NCBI GenBank assembly: GCA_025936675.1 | Contig: JAICSX010000016.1 | Location: 1-48,591, forward strand | Direction: 5' to 3' | Origin: Sphingomonas sp. | Lineage (GTDB): Bacteria > Pseudomonadota > Alphaproteobacteria > Sphingomonadales > Sphingomonadaceae | Length of the DNA stretch: 48,591 nucleotides | Part shown: positions 35,648-44,437 of the stretch, piece after piece | How positions within the stretch are numbered: position 1 is the stretch's first letter | How the letters are laid out: each line of letters opens with the position of its first letter | The notes under the pieces: model-generated | The model's input: the letters and a program-made list of their open reading frames with translations, nothing else | Databases searched by the model: none | What the model was told of the DNA's origin: nothing | Program-made: the position numbers and the translations under genes

Positions 35648-36847
35648 ATGAACCGGGAAACCCACAACGGCCCAACGGATGACACGCAGGCGCGCGGCAC
35701 TCCCTACAGCGGCGATCCTGAGGGTGGCACGCGCGCTGCGGAGCCTCAGCTCGACAAGCTGCCGCTCGATTCATGGCACCGCGCGCACGGTGCGCGGATG
35801 GTTCCGTTCGCCGGCTACGAGATGCCGGTCCAGTATGAAGGGATCATCGCCGAGCACCTCTGGACTCGCGAGAATGCGGGGCTGTTCGACGTCAGCCACA
35901 TGGGGCAGCTATTCATCCACGGCAAAGGCGCCGACGTTGCTCTGGAGCAGCTGATGCCGGGCGACTTCCAGGCGGCGATCGACATGAAGCCCAAATACTC
36001 GCTGCTCCTTGACGATGACGGCGGGATCATCGACGACCTGATGGCGACGCGCCGCGGCGACGATTTCTACGTCGTCGTCAACGGCGCCACCAAATATGGC
36101 GACATCGACTACATGCAGCGTCGGCTGCCGGACGATGTGGTGATCGACCATATGCGCCAGCAGGCGCTGCTCGCGCTTCAGGGGCCGCGCGCCGCCGAAG
36201 TGCTGGAGACGATCATTCCCGGGGTCAGCGAGCTCGGCTTCATGCAGGCGGGGCCATTCCGCTGGCAGGATCACAGCCTGTGGATCAGCCGCTCGGGTTA
36301 CACCGGCGAGGACGGGTTCGAGATTTCCGTCCCCGCATCCATCGCCAGCGCGCTCGCCGATGCGATCACCGCGCATGAGCTGGCGAAGCCGATCGGCCTC
36401 GGGGCTCGCGATTCGCTCCGGCTCGAGGCGGGTCTTCCGCTTTACGGCCACGATCTGGATACCAAGATCACGCCGGTCATGGCGGGGCTGACCTTTGCCA
36501 TCAACAAGCGCCGCCGCGCCGAGGGAGGGTTTCCCGGTGCGATGCGGATCCTCGCCGAGATCGACAACGGTCCGGTCACGAAGCGCGTGGGCTTCGACGT
36601 CGACGGCCGCCAACCTGTCCGCGAGGGCGCGCTCGTGCTCGACGGCGAAGGGAACGAAGTCGGAAAGATCACCAGCGGCGGGTTCTCGCCCTCGCTGCAG
36701 TGCCCGATCGCCATGGGCTATGTCGCGTCGAACCTCGCCGAGCCGGGGACTGCGCTCAAGCTCGAGCAGCGGGGCAAGCTGTTCGACGCTCGCGTCGTTC
36801 CAATGCCGTTCGTCCCCCACCGCTATTACCGCAAGGGAGCAGCCTGA
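35648..36847 (+). CDS. gcvT: Glycine cleavage system T protein (aminomethyltransferase)
   Basis: Moves the aminomethyl carbon from lipoyl-GcvH to tetrahydrofolate, releasing ammonia. The core begins at about residue 38 (LPLDSWHRAHGARMVPFAGYEMPVQY) and contains LFDVSHMGQL, the folate-binding SRSGYTGEDGFEI block and RDSLRLEAGLPLYGHD, all typical. The protein has 399 residues because there is no start codon between the ATG at 35648 and the core: about 35 residues of low-complexity N-terminal sequence (ETHNGPTDDTQARG) precede the family domain. It is the first gene under the glycine riboswitch. Its TGA overlaps the gcvH ATG by one base. Confidence 0.95.
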   Translation: MNRETHNGPTDDTQARGTPYSGDPEGGTRAAEPQLDKLPLDSWHRAHGARMVPFAGYEMPVQYEGIIAEHLWTRENAGLFDVSHMGQLFIHGKGADVALEQLMPGDFQAAIDMKPKYSLLLDDDGGIIDDLMATRRGDDFYVVVNGATKYGDIDYMQRRLPDDVVIDHMRQQALLALQGPRAAEVLETIIPGVSELGFMQAGPFRWQDHSLWISRSGYTGEDGFEISVPASIASALADAITAHELAKPIGLGARDSLRLEAGLPLYGHDLDTKITPVMAGLTFAINKRRRAEGGFPGAMRILAEIDNGPVTKRVGFDVDGRQPVREGALVLDGEGNEVGKITSGGFSPSLQCPIAMGYVASNLAEPGTALKLEQRGKLFDARVVPMPFVPHRYYRKGAA

Positions 36848-37218
36848 TGTCGCTGTACTTTACCAAGGAACATGAGTGGATCCGCGTGGAAGGCAATTCG
36901 GCGACGGTCGGAATTTCTGACCATGCGCAGGAAGCGCTCGGCGACATCGTGTTCGTCGAAGTCCCCGACTCCGGGCGTGAGCTAAGGAAGGGCGAGGAGG
37001 CCGCCGTCGTCGAATCAGTGAAGGCGGCGTCCGACGTCTACTCGCCGATCAGCGGCTCGGTGATCGAGGGCAATCAGGCGATCGCCGACGATCCGGCGCT
37101 GGTGAATAACGATCCCGAGGGCGCCGGCTGGTTCTTCAAGATCGAGGTGAAGGACGCATCCGAGCTCCATGGCCTGATGGACGAGGGTACTTATCGCGAC
37201 TGGGTGAAGACGCTTTGA
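36847..37218 (+). CDS. gcvH: Glycine cleavage system H protein
   Basis: The lipoyl carrier protein that shuttles the aminomethyl group between GcvP, GcvT and Lpd. The 123-residue length is normal. The lipoylated lysine is K59 in ESVKAASDVYSP. The N-terminus SLYFTKEHEWIRVEG and the DPEGAGWFFKIEV segment are standard. The ATG overlaps the gcvT stop (TGATG), so translation is coupled. Its stop overlaps a TTG start of the following methyltransferase by four bases. Confidence 0.96.
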   Translation: MSLYFTKEHEWIRVEGNSATVGISDHAQEALGDIVFVEVPDSGRELRKGEEAAVVESVKAASDVYSPISGSVIEGNQAIADDPALVNNDPEGAGWFFKIEVKDASELHGLMDEGTYRDWVKTL

Positions 37219-37964
37219 GCCAACCCGCGGTCTCGACCAGCAAGTGGGATGCGGCCGAATATGCGCGCGTAGGTGCGTTCGTCGCCGCGCTCGGCGGGGC
37301 GGCGCTTGACCTGCTCGATCCAAAGCCGGGCGAGCGGATTCTCGACGTCGGCTGCGGTGAGGGGACTCTGACCCGCAAGATGATCGAGCGCGGCGCGACC
37401 GTGCTCGGCGTCGATAATTCGCCGGAAATGGTGTCGGCCGCGCGGGCCCAGGGCGTCGATGCGCTCCTGCTCGCGGCGGAGGACATGCAGTTCTTCGCCG
37501 AGTTCGACGCGGCTTTCTCCAATGCCACGCTGCACTGGGTCCTTCAGAAAGAGCAGGCCGCGCGCGCCATTTTCCGCGCGCTTAAATCCGGCGGGCGCTT
37601 TGCAGGGGAGATGGGCGGCGAGGGGAACATCAGGAAGCTTCGTGATGCGCTCGACGAGGAGCTGATCATCCGCGGCTATGTGCCGCCGGTCGAAGCAAGC
37701 AACTGGTATGCGTCTCCGGAGGAGTTTGCCGCAATCTACGAAGCCGCGGGCTTCAAGGAGATCGATGCTCGACTGATCGAACGGCCCACACCGATCGAGC
37801 ATGGCGTCGCTGAATGGGTGACGACCTTCCGCAAGGGCTGGCTCGACCACGCCGGCGTTCCCGAGGAGGAACGCGCCCAAATCGGCGCCGCCGTCGCCGA
37901 TCGCGTCGGCTCCAACATCGCCGATTACGTCCGCCTTCGCTTCACCATGAGGAAGCCTGATTGA
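37215..37964 (+). CDS. Class I SAM-dependent methyltransferase inside the gcv operon
   Basis: A 249-residue methyltransferase similar in shape to trans-aconitate 2-methyltransferase (Tam). The SAM-binding motif I is LDVGCGEG (about 42-49); the acidic motif II is VLGVDNSPEM and motif IV is AFSNATLHWV. Start is TTG at 37215, overlapping the gcvH stop as TTGA; no ATG is available in the frame before the motif. The following gcvPA ATG overlaps its stop (TGATG). It is thus tightly inside a glycine-cleavage operon. The substrate is unknown. A role in handling a small acid or metabolite linked to one-carbon flux is only a guess. Confidence 0.88.
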   Translation: MSQPAVSTSKWDAAEYARVGAFVAALGGAALDLLDPKPGERILDVGCGEGTLTRKMIERGATVLGVDNSPEMVSAARAQGVDALLLAAEDMQFFAEFDAAFSNATLHWVLQKEQAARAIFRALKSGGRFAGEMGGEGNIRKLRDALDEELIIRGYVPPVEASNWYASPEEFAAIYEAAGFKEIDARLIERPTPIEHGVAEWVTTFRKGWLDHAGVPEEERAQIGAAVADRVGSNIADYVRLRFTMRKPD

Positions 37965-39322
37965 TGCGCTACCTGCCGCTGAGCGACGCCGACCGCAGCG
38001 AAATGCTGCGCGTCATCGGCGCCGGCTCGATCGACGAACTGTTCCGCGACGTCCCCGAGGAGGCGCGGCTCAAGGGGCCGATCCACGGCCTACCGATGCA
38101 CGCGTCCGAAATGGCGGTCGAACGCCACATGACGGCCCTGTCGCGCAAGAACATGGCTGCGGCCGACGTACCGTTCTTCCTCGGCTGCGGCGCGTACAAG
38201 CACCACATCCCCGCGAGCGTCGACCATATCATCCAACGCGGCGAGTTCCTGACCAGCTACACACCGTACCAGCCGGAGATAGCGCAGGGCACGCTGCAGA
38301 TGATGTTCGAGTTCCAGACGCAGGTCGCTCGGCTGTTCGGCTGCGAGGTCGCCAACGCTTCGATGTACGACGGCTCGACCGCGATGTGGGAGGCGATCCT
38401 GATGGCGCACCGGATCACGCGCCGGAACAAGACGGTGATCTCGTCGGGCGTGCACCCGCACTATGTGAATGTCGCGAAGACGCTGGCGCAATTCAGCGAG
38501 GATGCGCTTGCGACCGCGACGCCGGAGCTCAGCGCCGAGCCCGATACCGGCCGCCTGATCGGCAAGATTGGTGCCGAGACCAGCGCCGTCGTGGTGCAAT
38601 ATCCCGATATTCTCGGCCGCATCACCGACCTGACTCCAATCGCCGAGGCGGCGCATGCGGCAGGCGCACTGTTGATCGCTGTCGTGACCGAGCCGGTCGC
38701 GCTCGGCCTGATCAAGTCGCCGGGCGAGATGGGCGCCGACATCGTGGTCGGTGAGGGGCAGAGCATCGGCGTCGGCCTGCAGTTCGGCGGCCCCTATGTC
38801 GGGCTGTTCGCCTGCCGCGAGAAGCACGTGCGCCAGATGCCGGGACGTTTGGCGGGAGAGACGGTCGATGCGGAAGGGAAGCGCGGCTTTGTCCTGACGC
38901 TATCCACGCGCGAGCAGCATATCCGTCGCGAGAAGGCGACCTCGAACATCTGTACCAGCTCGGTGCTCTGTGCGCTCGCCTTCACCGCGCACCTGACGCT
39001 ACTCGGCGAGAAAGGCCTTCGGCAGCTCGCTTCCTTGAATCACGCGCGCGCGTGCGAAGCGGCGGATCGGCTGGCCGCCATCCCGGGAGTGGAGCTTGTC
39101 AACGACAGTTTCTTCAACGAGTTCACGTTGAAGCTCCCGGTGGAAGCGCGGCCGGCAGTTCATGCGCTGGTCGAACGTGGCATTCTCGGGGGCGTGTCGC
39201 TCGGGCGGCTCTATCCTGGTATCGAAGCTCTTCAGAACGGCCTCGTCGTCGCCGTCACCGAAACCGCGACCGATGAAGACTTCTCGGCCCTGGAAGCGGG
39301 CCTGAAGGAGGTGGTCCGATGA
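37964..39322 (+). CDS. gcvPA: Glycine dehydrogenase (decarboxylating) subunit 1
   Basis: The first half of the split P protein, which with GcvPB decarboxylates glycine and loads the aminomethyl group onto GcvH. The 452-residue length is typical of the split form. Visible family blocks are FLGCGAYKHHIPASVDHI, FLTSYTPYQPEIAQGTLQMMFEFQ, NASMYDGSTAMWEA and FTAHLTLLG. ATG 37964 is used; a TTG immediately before it would also be in frame. ATGA overlap joins it to gcvPB. Confidence 0.96.
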   Translation: MRYLPLSDADRSEMLRVIGAGSIDELFRDVPEEARLKGPIHGLPMHASEMAVERHMTALSRKNMAAADVPFFLGCGAYKHHIPASVDHIIQRGEFLTSYTPYQPEIAQGTLQMMFEFQTQVARLFGCEVANASMYDGSTAMWEAILMAHRITRRNKTVISSGVHPHYVNVAKTLAQFSEDALATATPELSAEPDTGRLIGKIGAETSAVVVQYPDILGRITDLTPIAEAAHAAGALLIAVVTEPVALGLIKSPGEMGADIVVGEGQSIGVGLQFGGPYVGLFACREKHVRQMPGRLAGETVDAEGKRGFVLTLSTREQHIRREKATSNICTSSVLCALAFTAHLTLLGEKGLRQLASLNHARACEAADRLAAIPGVELVNDSFFNEFTLKLPVEARPAVHALVERGILGGVSLGRLYPGIEALQNGLVVAVTETATDEDFSALEAGLKEVVR

Positions 39323-40887
39323 CCGTCAATCCTTCGGGCTGGCGTCCGTCTGCGCCCGCCAACGAGCAGGGACAAGCTGAAACCGTCACAGGCAATCGCG
39401 CGCTGATGCTCGAAGAGCCTTTGCTGTTTGAAATCGGCTCAACGCAGCAGACCGGGGTCGATTTTCCGGATCTGCCGCAGCGTGCAACGCGCCTTGGTGG
39501 GCTCGAACGCAATCGTGAGATCGGCCTTCCCGGCCTGAGCGAGCCCGAGACTGTCCGCCATTACACGCGTCTCTCGCGGCAGAATTACGCAATCGACCTC
39601 GGGCTGTTCCCGCTCGGAAGCTGCACGATGAAGCACAACCCGCGGCTCAACGAGAAGGTCGCGCGCCTGCCGGGCTTCGCCGACGTCCATCCGCTGCAGC
39701 CGCAGGAAACCGTCCAGGGCGCGCTGCAGGTGATCAACGAGCTGGCCTTCTGGCTGCTCGACCTCACCGGCATGTACGGCGTGGCAATGAGCCCCAAGGC
39801 CGGTGCGCACGGCGAGCTGTGCGGCCTGCTCTGCATCCGCGCGGCGCTCGAGGCGCGCGGCGACAAGCGCGAAGTGGTACTGGTGCCGGAAAGCGCCCAC
39901 GGCACGAACCCTGCAACCGCAGCCTTCGCCGGTTACCGCGTCGAGAACATTCCCGCGAACGCGGCCGGGCGCGTCGACTTGGAGGCACTGAAGGCCCGGC
40001 TGGGCCCGGACGTGGCGGCTGTGATGATCACCAATCCAAACACCTGCGGCCTGTTCGAGCCGGACATGAAGGCGATCAGCGACGCGGTGCATGCCGCAGG
40101 CGGCTTTGTCTATTGCGATGGCGCAAACTTCAACGCGATTGTCGGGAAGGTCCGGCCGGGCGATCTCGGCATCGATGCGATGCACATCAACCTGCACAAG
40201 ACCTTCTCGACTCCGCACGGCGGGGGCGGGCCGGGGTCTGGTCCGGTCGTGCTCTCGGAAGCGCTATCGCCCTACGGACCGCTGCCGTTCGTAGCCAAAT
40301 ATCCGGATGGCAGCTTCAGGATCGTCGAGGAGGAGAGCGCGGGGGAAGAGCATCCGGACGCCTTTGGCAGAATGGTCGCCTTCCACGGCCAGATGGGCAT
40401 GTTTACGCGCGCGCTGGCATACATCCTCAGTCACGGCGCCGATGGCCTCAAGCAGGTCGCTGAAGATGCCGTCCTCAACGCCAATTACATCCTGCGGAGC
40501 CTCGCCGACGTGCTCGACGCGCCATTCGCCAAGAGCGGCCCGTGCATGCACGAGGCGATCTTCTCCGACAAAGGCTTCGCCGACGATGTCAACACGCTCG
40601 ATCTCGCCAAGGCGCTGATCGACGAAGGTTTCCACCCGATGACGATGTATTTCCCGCTCGTCGTCCATGGTGCGATGCTCGTCGAACCGACCGAGACGGA
40701 ATCGAAAGCGAGCCTAGATCAGTTCATCGCGGCGGTTCGTTCGATTGCGAAGCGCGCAAAGGCCGGCGACCAGACGCTCAAGTCGGCGCCGGTCTATGCC
40801 CCGCGCCGGCGATTGGATGAGACTCTCGCGGCAAGGAAGCCTGTTCTGGTCTACAGGGAGCCCGAGACGGCACAGGCGGCCGAGTAA
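39319..40887 (+). CDS. gcvPB: Glycine dehydrogenase (decarboxylating) subunit 2
   Basis: The PLP-binding half of the split P protein. The lysine that forms the Schiff base is K294 in MHINLHKTFSTPHGGGGPG. The LGSCTMKHNPRLNEK, SPKAGAHGELCG and PMTMYFPLVVHGAMLVEPTETE segments identify the family. The 522-residue length includes a 25-residue N-terminal extension (MTVNPSGWRPSAPANEQGQA) before the catalytic fold. It closes the gcv genes proper; a CcdC-like membrane protein gene starts 23 bases after its stop. Confidence 0.97.
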   Translation: MTVNPSGWRPSAPANEQGQAETVTGNRALMLEEPLLFEIGSTQQTGVDFPDLPQRATRLGGLERNREIGLPGLSEPETVRHYTRLSRQNYAIDLGLFPLGSCTMKHNPRLNEKVARLPGFADVHPLQPQETVQGALQVINELAFWLLDLTGMYGVAMSPKAGAHGELCGLLCIRAALEARGDKREVVLVPESAHGTNPATAAFAGYRVENIPANAAGRVDLEALKARLGPDVAAVMITNPNTCGLFEPDMKAISDAVHAAGGFVYCDGANFNAIVGKVRPGDLGIDAMHINLHKTFSTPHGGGGPGSGPVVLSEALSPYGPLPFVAKYPDGSFRIVEEESAGEEHPDAFGRMVAFHGQMGMFTRALAYILSHGADGLKQVAEDAVLNANYILRSLADVLDAPFAKSGPCMHEAIFSDKGFADDVNTLDLAKALIDEGFHPMTMYFPLVVHGAMLVEPTETESKASLDQFIAAVRSIAKRAKAGDQTLKSAPVYAPRRRLDETLAARKPVLVYREPETAQAAE

Positions 40888-40910
40888 GCATAAGGGGAGG
40901 GGGCGTTCAA

Positions 40911-41429
40911 ATGCAGGTTCACACTCAGCCGATCCACCAGACCTGGATCAGCTACGCGATCACGATCGGGATCATCGTAATCGTGATGGCGCTACGGATG
41001 CGAAACATGAGCAAGATGCGCCCGCTGAAGTTAGGTGCCTTGTGGGTCGTTCCAGCGCTCTACCTGGCCGTCGCCGCGATGATGTTCGCTCAGCTTCCGC
41101 CGACGGGATGGGTAGCGATTGCCTCGGTCGTCGGCTTGCTGATTGGCGCGGCCATTGGATGGCAGCGTGGCAAGATGATGCAGATCCATGTCGATCCGGA
41201 GACTCACGCGCTGAACCAGAAGGCGTCTCCGGCGGCGATGTTCTTCCTGATCGCCTTGATCATCGTTCGGGCCGGCGCGCGCAGCGTTCTCGGTCAGGAC
41301 AGCAATATCAGCCCTGCGATGCTGACCGATCCTCTGATCGCCTTCGCGCTCGGGATGTTTACGCTGACACGGCTGGAGATGTACCTGCGGGCGAAGCGCC
41401 TGCTGGAGGAGGCGCGGGGCCGCGGCTGA
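40911..41429 (+). CDS. CcdC/DUF1453-like membrane protein
   Basis: A 172-residue membrane protein with about four hydrophobic segments (about 13-28, 45-60, 68-86, 108-123) and a conserved charged motif GWQRGKMMQIHVDPETHAL, which fits the CcdC/DUF1453 family. The family is named for a cytochrome c biogenesis gene but its molecular role is unclear. AGGGGAGGGGG lies about seven bases upstream of the ATG. It lies 23 bases from gcvPB and overlaps the DUF938 methyltransferase start (TGATG). Confidence 0.72.
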   Translation: MQVHTQPIHQTWISYAITIGIIVIVMALRMRNMSKMRPLKLGALWVVPALYLAVAAMMFAQLPPTGWVAIASVVGLLIGAAIGWQRGKMMQIHVDPETHALNQKASPAAMFFLIALIIVRAGARSVLGQDSNISPAMLTDPLIAFALGMFTLTRLEMYLRAKRLLEEARGRG

Positions 41430-42061
41430 TGGCTGGTGAGCGCTTCTACGAAGGGCAAGTCGCTGGAGAGCGCCGCTCGGCGCCCGCAGCGCTGAGGAAC
41501 CGCGAGCCTATCGCGGATGTGCTACAGGAATGGCTTCCCTCGAACGGTCTCGTTCTCGAGATCGCGAGCGGCAGCGGTGAGCACGCGATTCATTTCGCAG
41601 AACGGTTTCCAGCGCTCGAATGGCAGCCCACCGACATTCATCAAGATGCGCTCTCCTCGATCGCAGCATGGCGTCGGGAAGCGGGCTTGCCGAACGTGCG
41701 CGAGCCGCTGGCACTCGATGCGGCGTCGGCCGATTGGCCGATCGACCGCGCGGATGCAGTGCTCAGCATCAATATGGTCCACATTAGCCCATGGAGGGCG
41801 GCGCTTGGCCTGCTCGACGGAGCCGAACGCCTGCTCAGTCGCCGCGCTCCGCTGATCCTCTACGGTCCGTGGCTTAAGGATGGCGTTCCGACCGCCGCAA
41901 GCAATCTCGACTTCGACGCGGACCTGAAGCGGCGCAACGCCGAATGGGGCCTGCGCCGAGTGGAGGACTTCGCGACTGAAGCTGCGCAACGAGAGTTCGA
42001 TCTGGAGCAAACCAGGCCGATGCCCGCCAATAATTTGATGCTGCTTTTGCGCCGGCGTTAA
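41429..42061 (+). CDS. DUF938 family SAM-dependent methyltransferase
   Basis: A 210-residue protein of the DUF938 family, class I methyltransferase fold. Motif I is VLEIASGSGEHAIHFAERFP (about 43-62), followed by WQPTDIHQDALSSIAAW and SINMVHISPW. The ATG was chosen because it overlaps the stop of the upstream gene and removes an unrelated in-frame extension. The substrate is unknown. It probably closes the transcription unit that begins at the glycine riboswitch. Confidence 0.85.
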   Translation: MAGERFYEGQVAGERRSAPAALRNREPIADVLQEWLPSNGLVLEIASGSGEHAIHFAERFPALEWQPTDIHQDALSSIAAWRREAGLPNVREPLALDAASADWPIDRADAVLSINMVHISPWRAALGLLDGAERLLSRRAPLILYGPWLKDGVPTAASNLDFDADLKRRNAEWGLRRVEDFATEAAQREFDLEQTRPMPANNLMLLLRRR

Positions 42062-42096
42062 AAGTAGATTTACTGCGTTGGGTTAGGACGGCACTC

Positions 42097-42513
42097 ATGG
42101 ACCAGAGCAGCCTCGCACAGAATCGGAGATCGCGCCGATCCCCTGTGCTCCTTACTGCGACAATCGACGCCGGCGGCTTTCCGCTCGCCGTGAAGCTGCG
42201 CAATCTCTCGGAAGAGGGTGCGCTGATCGAGGGCGCCGGCTTGCCGGCGGAGGGCACGCAGACCGTTTTCGAACGCAACGAGACTCGGCTTTCGGGGCGA
42301 ATCGTTTGGGTGCAGGGCAAATATGCAGGCGTCGCGTTCGATACGCCCCTCAATCCTGAGGAAGTGCTGCGGCATGTGCCGCCACCGAGCCCGAAAGCTC
42401 AGCCGCCGATCGAATTCCGCCGGCCCGGGTTCACGTGCCGTCCGCTCAGCGATTACGAGCGCAGCAACCTCGAACGGTGGTTGGCGACAGCGCCCCGGAG
42501 CCGTCACGGCTAA
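42097..42513 (+). CDS. PilZ domain protein (single domain)
   Basis: A 138-residue protein with one PilZ domain, the c-di-GMP-binding fold. The RxxxR-type motif lies in NRRSRRSPV (about 9-17) and the second motif in NLSEEGALIEG (about 36-46, D/NxSxxG). A hydrophilic C-terminal tail follows (about 95-138). It probably responds to c-di-GMP, for example in motility, pili or polysaccharide control; no target is known. Its stop is immediately adjacent to the stop of the convergent tandem-PilZ gene. Confidence 0.85.
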   Translation: MDQSSLAQNRRSRRSPVLLTATIDAGGFPLAVKLRNLSEEGALIEGAGLPAEGTQTVFERNETRLSGRIVWVQGKYAGVAFDTPLNPEEVLRHVPPPSPKAQPPIEFRRPGFTCRPLSDYERSNLERWLATAPRSRHG

Positions 42514-43173
42514 TCAGCCGGCGGCGCGCTTGCGCTCCGCGCTTTTCTTTTCCTGCAGGAAGCACATCAGCTCGCTGACCGGGAATACTCGGTTGAAGCC
42601 GATCCCATGGTCTTCGCCGTCGCGCCATTTGACGACTCCGGCTGCGGGCGGGAGGCCGGCGATGCTGACCACCACCTGCGCCCCTACCTCAAGCTCGCCG
42701 CTCAGCCGAACCGCGATCCCGCCTTGGGAGATATTGCCGGCGCGTGCTCGGTGCACGTCGGCACCGTCGCGCACCATCGCGATGCAATCGAGCTCGATGC
42801 GCGGCATGCGCGGCCGCGTTTCCATGCCGGATGCGCTCAGCAGCGCAAGGACGTCGATCGGCTCGTCGAAGGAGATCCCGACGAGGCCGCGTTCAGACCA
42901 ATGGGCAACACCGCCGACGCTATCTCCGTGCTTCAACTCTATCGAGACGGGCGTTCCCGGCTCGATCGGCGAATAAGGCCGGATCATCATGCCCCCAGCG
43001 GAAATGTTCCGGATCAGGCACAGCTCCCGACGGTCGCCAACGCGAAGCGCGCCAACCCGCAACAGGCTGAGGAATCGCTCCTCGCTTCGGCGGTCGGGAA
43101 TGCGCGGCGGCACCGGCGAAAGTGAATAAAGCGTCGTTTCGACCGGTTTCTTGCTCAAAGTGGGCTCCGACAT
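42514..43173 (-). CDS. Tandem PilZ domain protein
   Basis: A 219-residue protein with two PilZ-like halves. The first (about 25-125) has an RxxxR-type motif (PDRRSEERF) and NISAGGMMIRP (D/NxSxxG). The second (about 125-205) keeps NISQGGIAVRL but its arginine motif is degenerate (RPRMPRIELD), so it may bind c-di-GMP poorly or act as a structural copy. Start MSEPTLSKK (ATG 43173) is preferred over an open upstream extension with no homology. It is convergent with the single-domain PilZ gene and divergent from a retropepsin-like protease gene. Confidence 0.83.
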   Translation of the reverse strand: MSEPTLSKKPVETTLYSLSPVPPRIPDRRSEERFLSLLRVGALRVGDRRELCLIRNISAGGMMIRPYSPIEPGTPVSIELKHGDSVGGVAHWSERGLVGISFDEPIDVLALLSASGMETRPRMPRIELDCIAMVRDGADVHRARAGNISQGGIAVRLSGELEVGAQVVVSIAGLPPAAGVVKWRDGEDHGIGFNRVFPVSELMCFLQEKKSAERKRAAG

Positions 43174-43349
43174 TCGAAAAAGCGCAACGTTCGTTGCCTC
43201 TTCCGCCCGACGTTCGTCGAAGCGGCCCCACTCACTGCAGCTTGGTACTGGCAAAGGCTTATCAGAGCGTTGCTTTAGGTCCGATACGGTGGTTTGCCGC
43301 CGTGTCCGAGCAGGCGTATCATGGGTTTACTCGCACGGGAGACGGCCTG

Positions 43350-44330
43350 ATGTTCGGTCGATTGACGCTTCTCATCGGCGGACTCGCGCTTGGCAGCGCG
43401 GCATTGGCCCAGACGACGACGACCAAGTTCGATGCAGTTTCGGGCGTTCCCGAGATCGACAAGACGACTCAGACGCAGGACGTCAACTTCAAGAGCGACA
43501 AGGAAGACCGGATGGTCGTCCCGGTCAGGCTTTCCGGAGCCGGGCCTTATTACTTCCTGGTCGATACCGGCGCGGATCGCACCGCCGTCTCGCGCGAGCT
43601 TGTCGACAAGCTCAAGCTCCAGACCGGCGACGGCGCGGAGTTGCACACCATATCCGGTGTCTCCTCGGTGCAGACCGCCAAGGTCAGCGAGGTCGAGCTC
43701 GCGCACCGCCCGCAGCGATCGATCGACGCCGCAGTGCTAGAGGGTGCTTACATGGGGGCTGACGGGATCGTCGGCGTCGACTTGCTCCGCTCCGAACGTG
43801 TCCAATTCGACTTCGAAAAGCAGACGATGTCGATTGTTCCGTCGGCAATGCCGGATTTCAGGTCCGAACCGGGGACGATCGTCATCGAAGCGCGTCGCAA
43901 GAACGGCCGCTTGATCGTCACCGACGCGATTGCCAACGGCGAGCATGTCGTGGTGGTCCTGGATACCGGGTCCGACCTTTGCCTCGGCAATGAGGCGCTT
44001 CGCCACAGGTTGCTAGGCAACAATGTCGCCGACGCTGATCACACTGTCGAGCTCGAATCCGTCACCGGGGCGAGGATCAATGGTGACTATACGGTCGTTC
44101 GGAACCTGACGATTGCTGACGTCGAGCTGTCCAATGTCGCGGTGGTATTTGCGGACGCCCATACCTTTCACCAGCTCGGACTCGACAAGAAGCCGGCGCT
44201 GTTGCTCGGGATGAATGCGCTGAGAGCCTTCAAGAAGGTCTCGATCGACTTTGCCACCCGCAAGTTCAGGGTCGTGCTTCCGGAGCATAGTGCACTCGAC
44301 GCTGAGCTTGCATCCGCCTGGCATCGCTAG
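43350..44330 (+). CDS. Exported two-domain retropepsin-like aspartic protease
   Basis: A 326-residue exported protein with a signal peptide (1-20, ending AALAQ) and two aspartic-protease half sites: LVDTGADRTAVS (catalytic D72) and VVLDTGSDLCLGN (D205). Each half also carries a hydrophobic-hydrophobic-Gly block (DGIVGVDLLR, LLLGMNALRAF). Retroviral-type proteases are usually homodimers of one domain; two fused copies make a pepsin-like layout. Start chosen at ATG 43350 with CGGGAGA seven bases before it; the frame is open upstream but lacks homology. Substrate unknown. Confidence 0.85.
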   Translation: MFGRLTLLIGGLALGSAALAQTTTTKFDAVSGVPEIDKTTQTQDVNFKSDKEDRMVVPVRLSGAGPYYFLVDTGADRTAVSRELVDKLKLQTGDGAELHTISGVSSVQTAKVSEVELAHRPQRSIDAAVLEGAYMGADGIVGVDLLRSERVQFDFEKQTMSIVPSAMPDFRSEPGTIVIEARRKNGRLIVTDAIANGEHVVVVLDTGSDLCLGNEALRHRLLGNNVADADHTVELESVTGARINGDYTVVRNLTIADVELSNVAVVFADAHTFHQLGLDKKPALLLGMNALRAFKKVSIDFATRKFRVVLPEHSALDAELASAWHR

Positions 44331-44437
44331 GGCGCACTCGCGCCAATCCCCACTCAACAGCAGTGCAATGAAACTTCTGCTCCTACGAAGGGTTTCTCGG
44401 TGGTGCGGGACCACACCCGCTGTGCCGGAGAAAGAGC

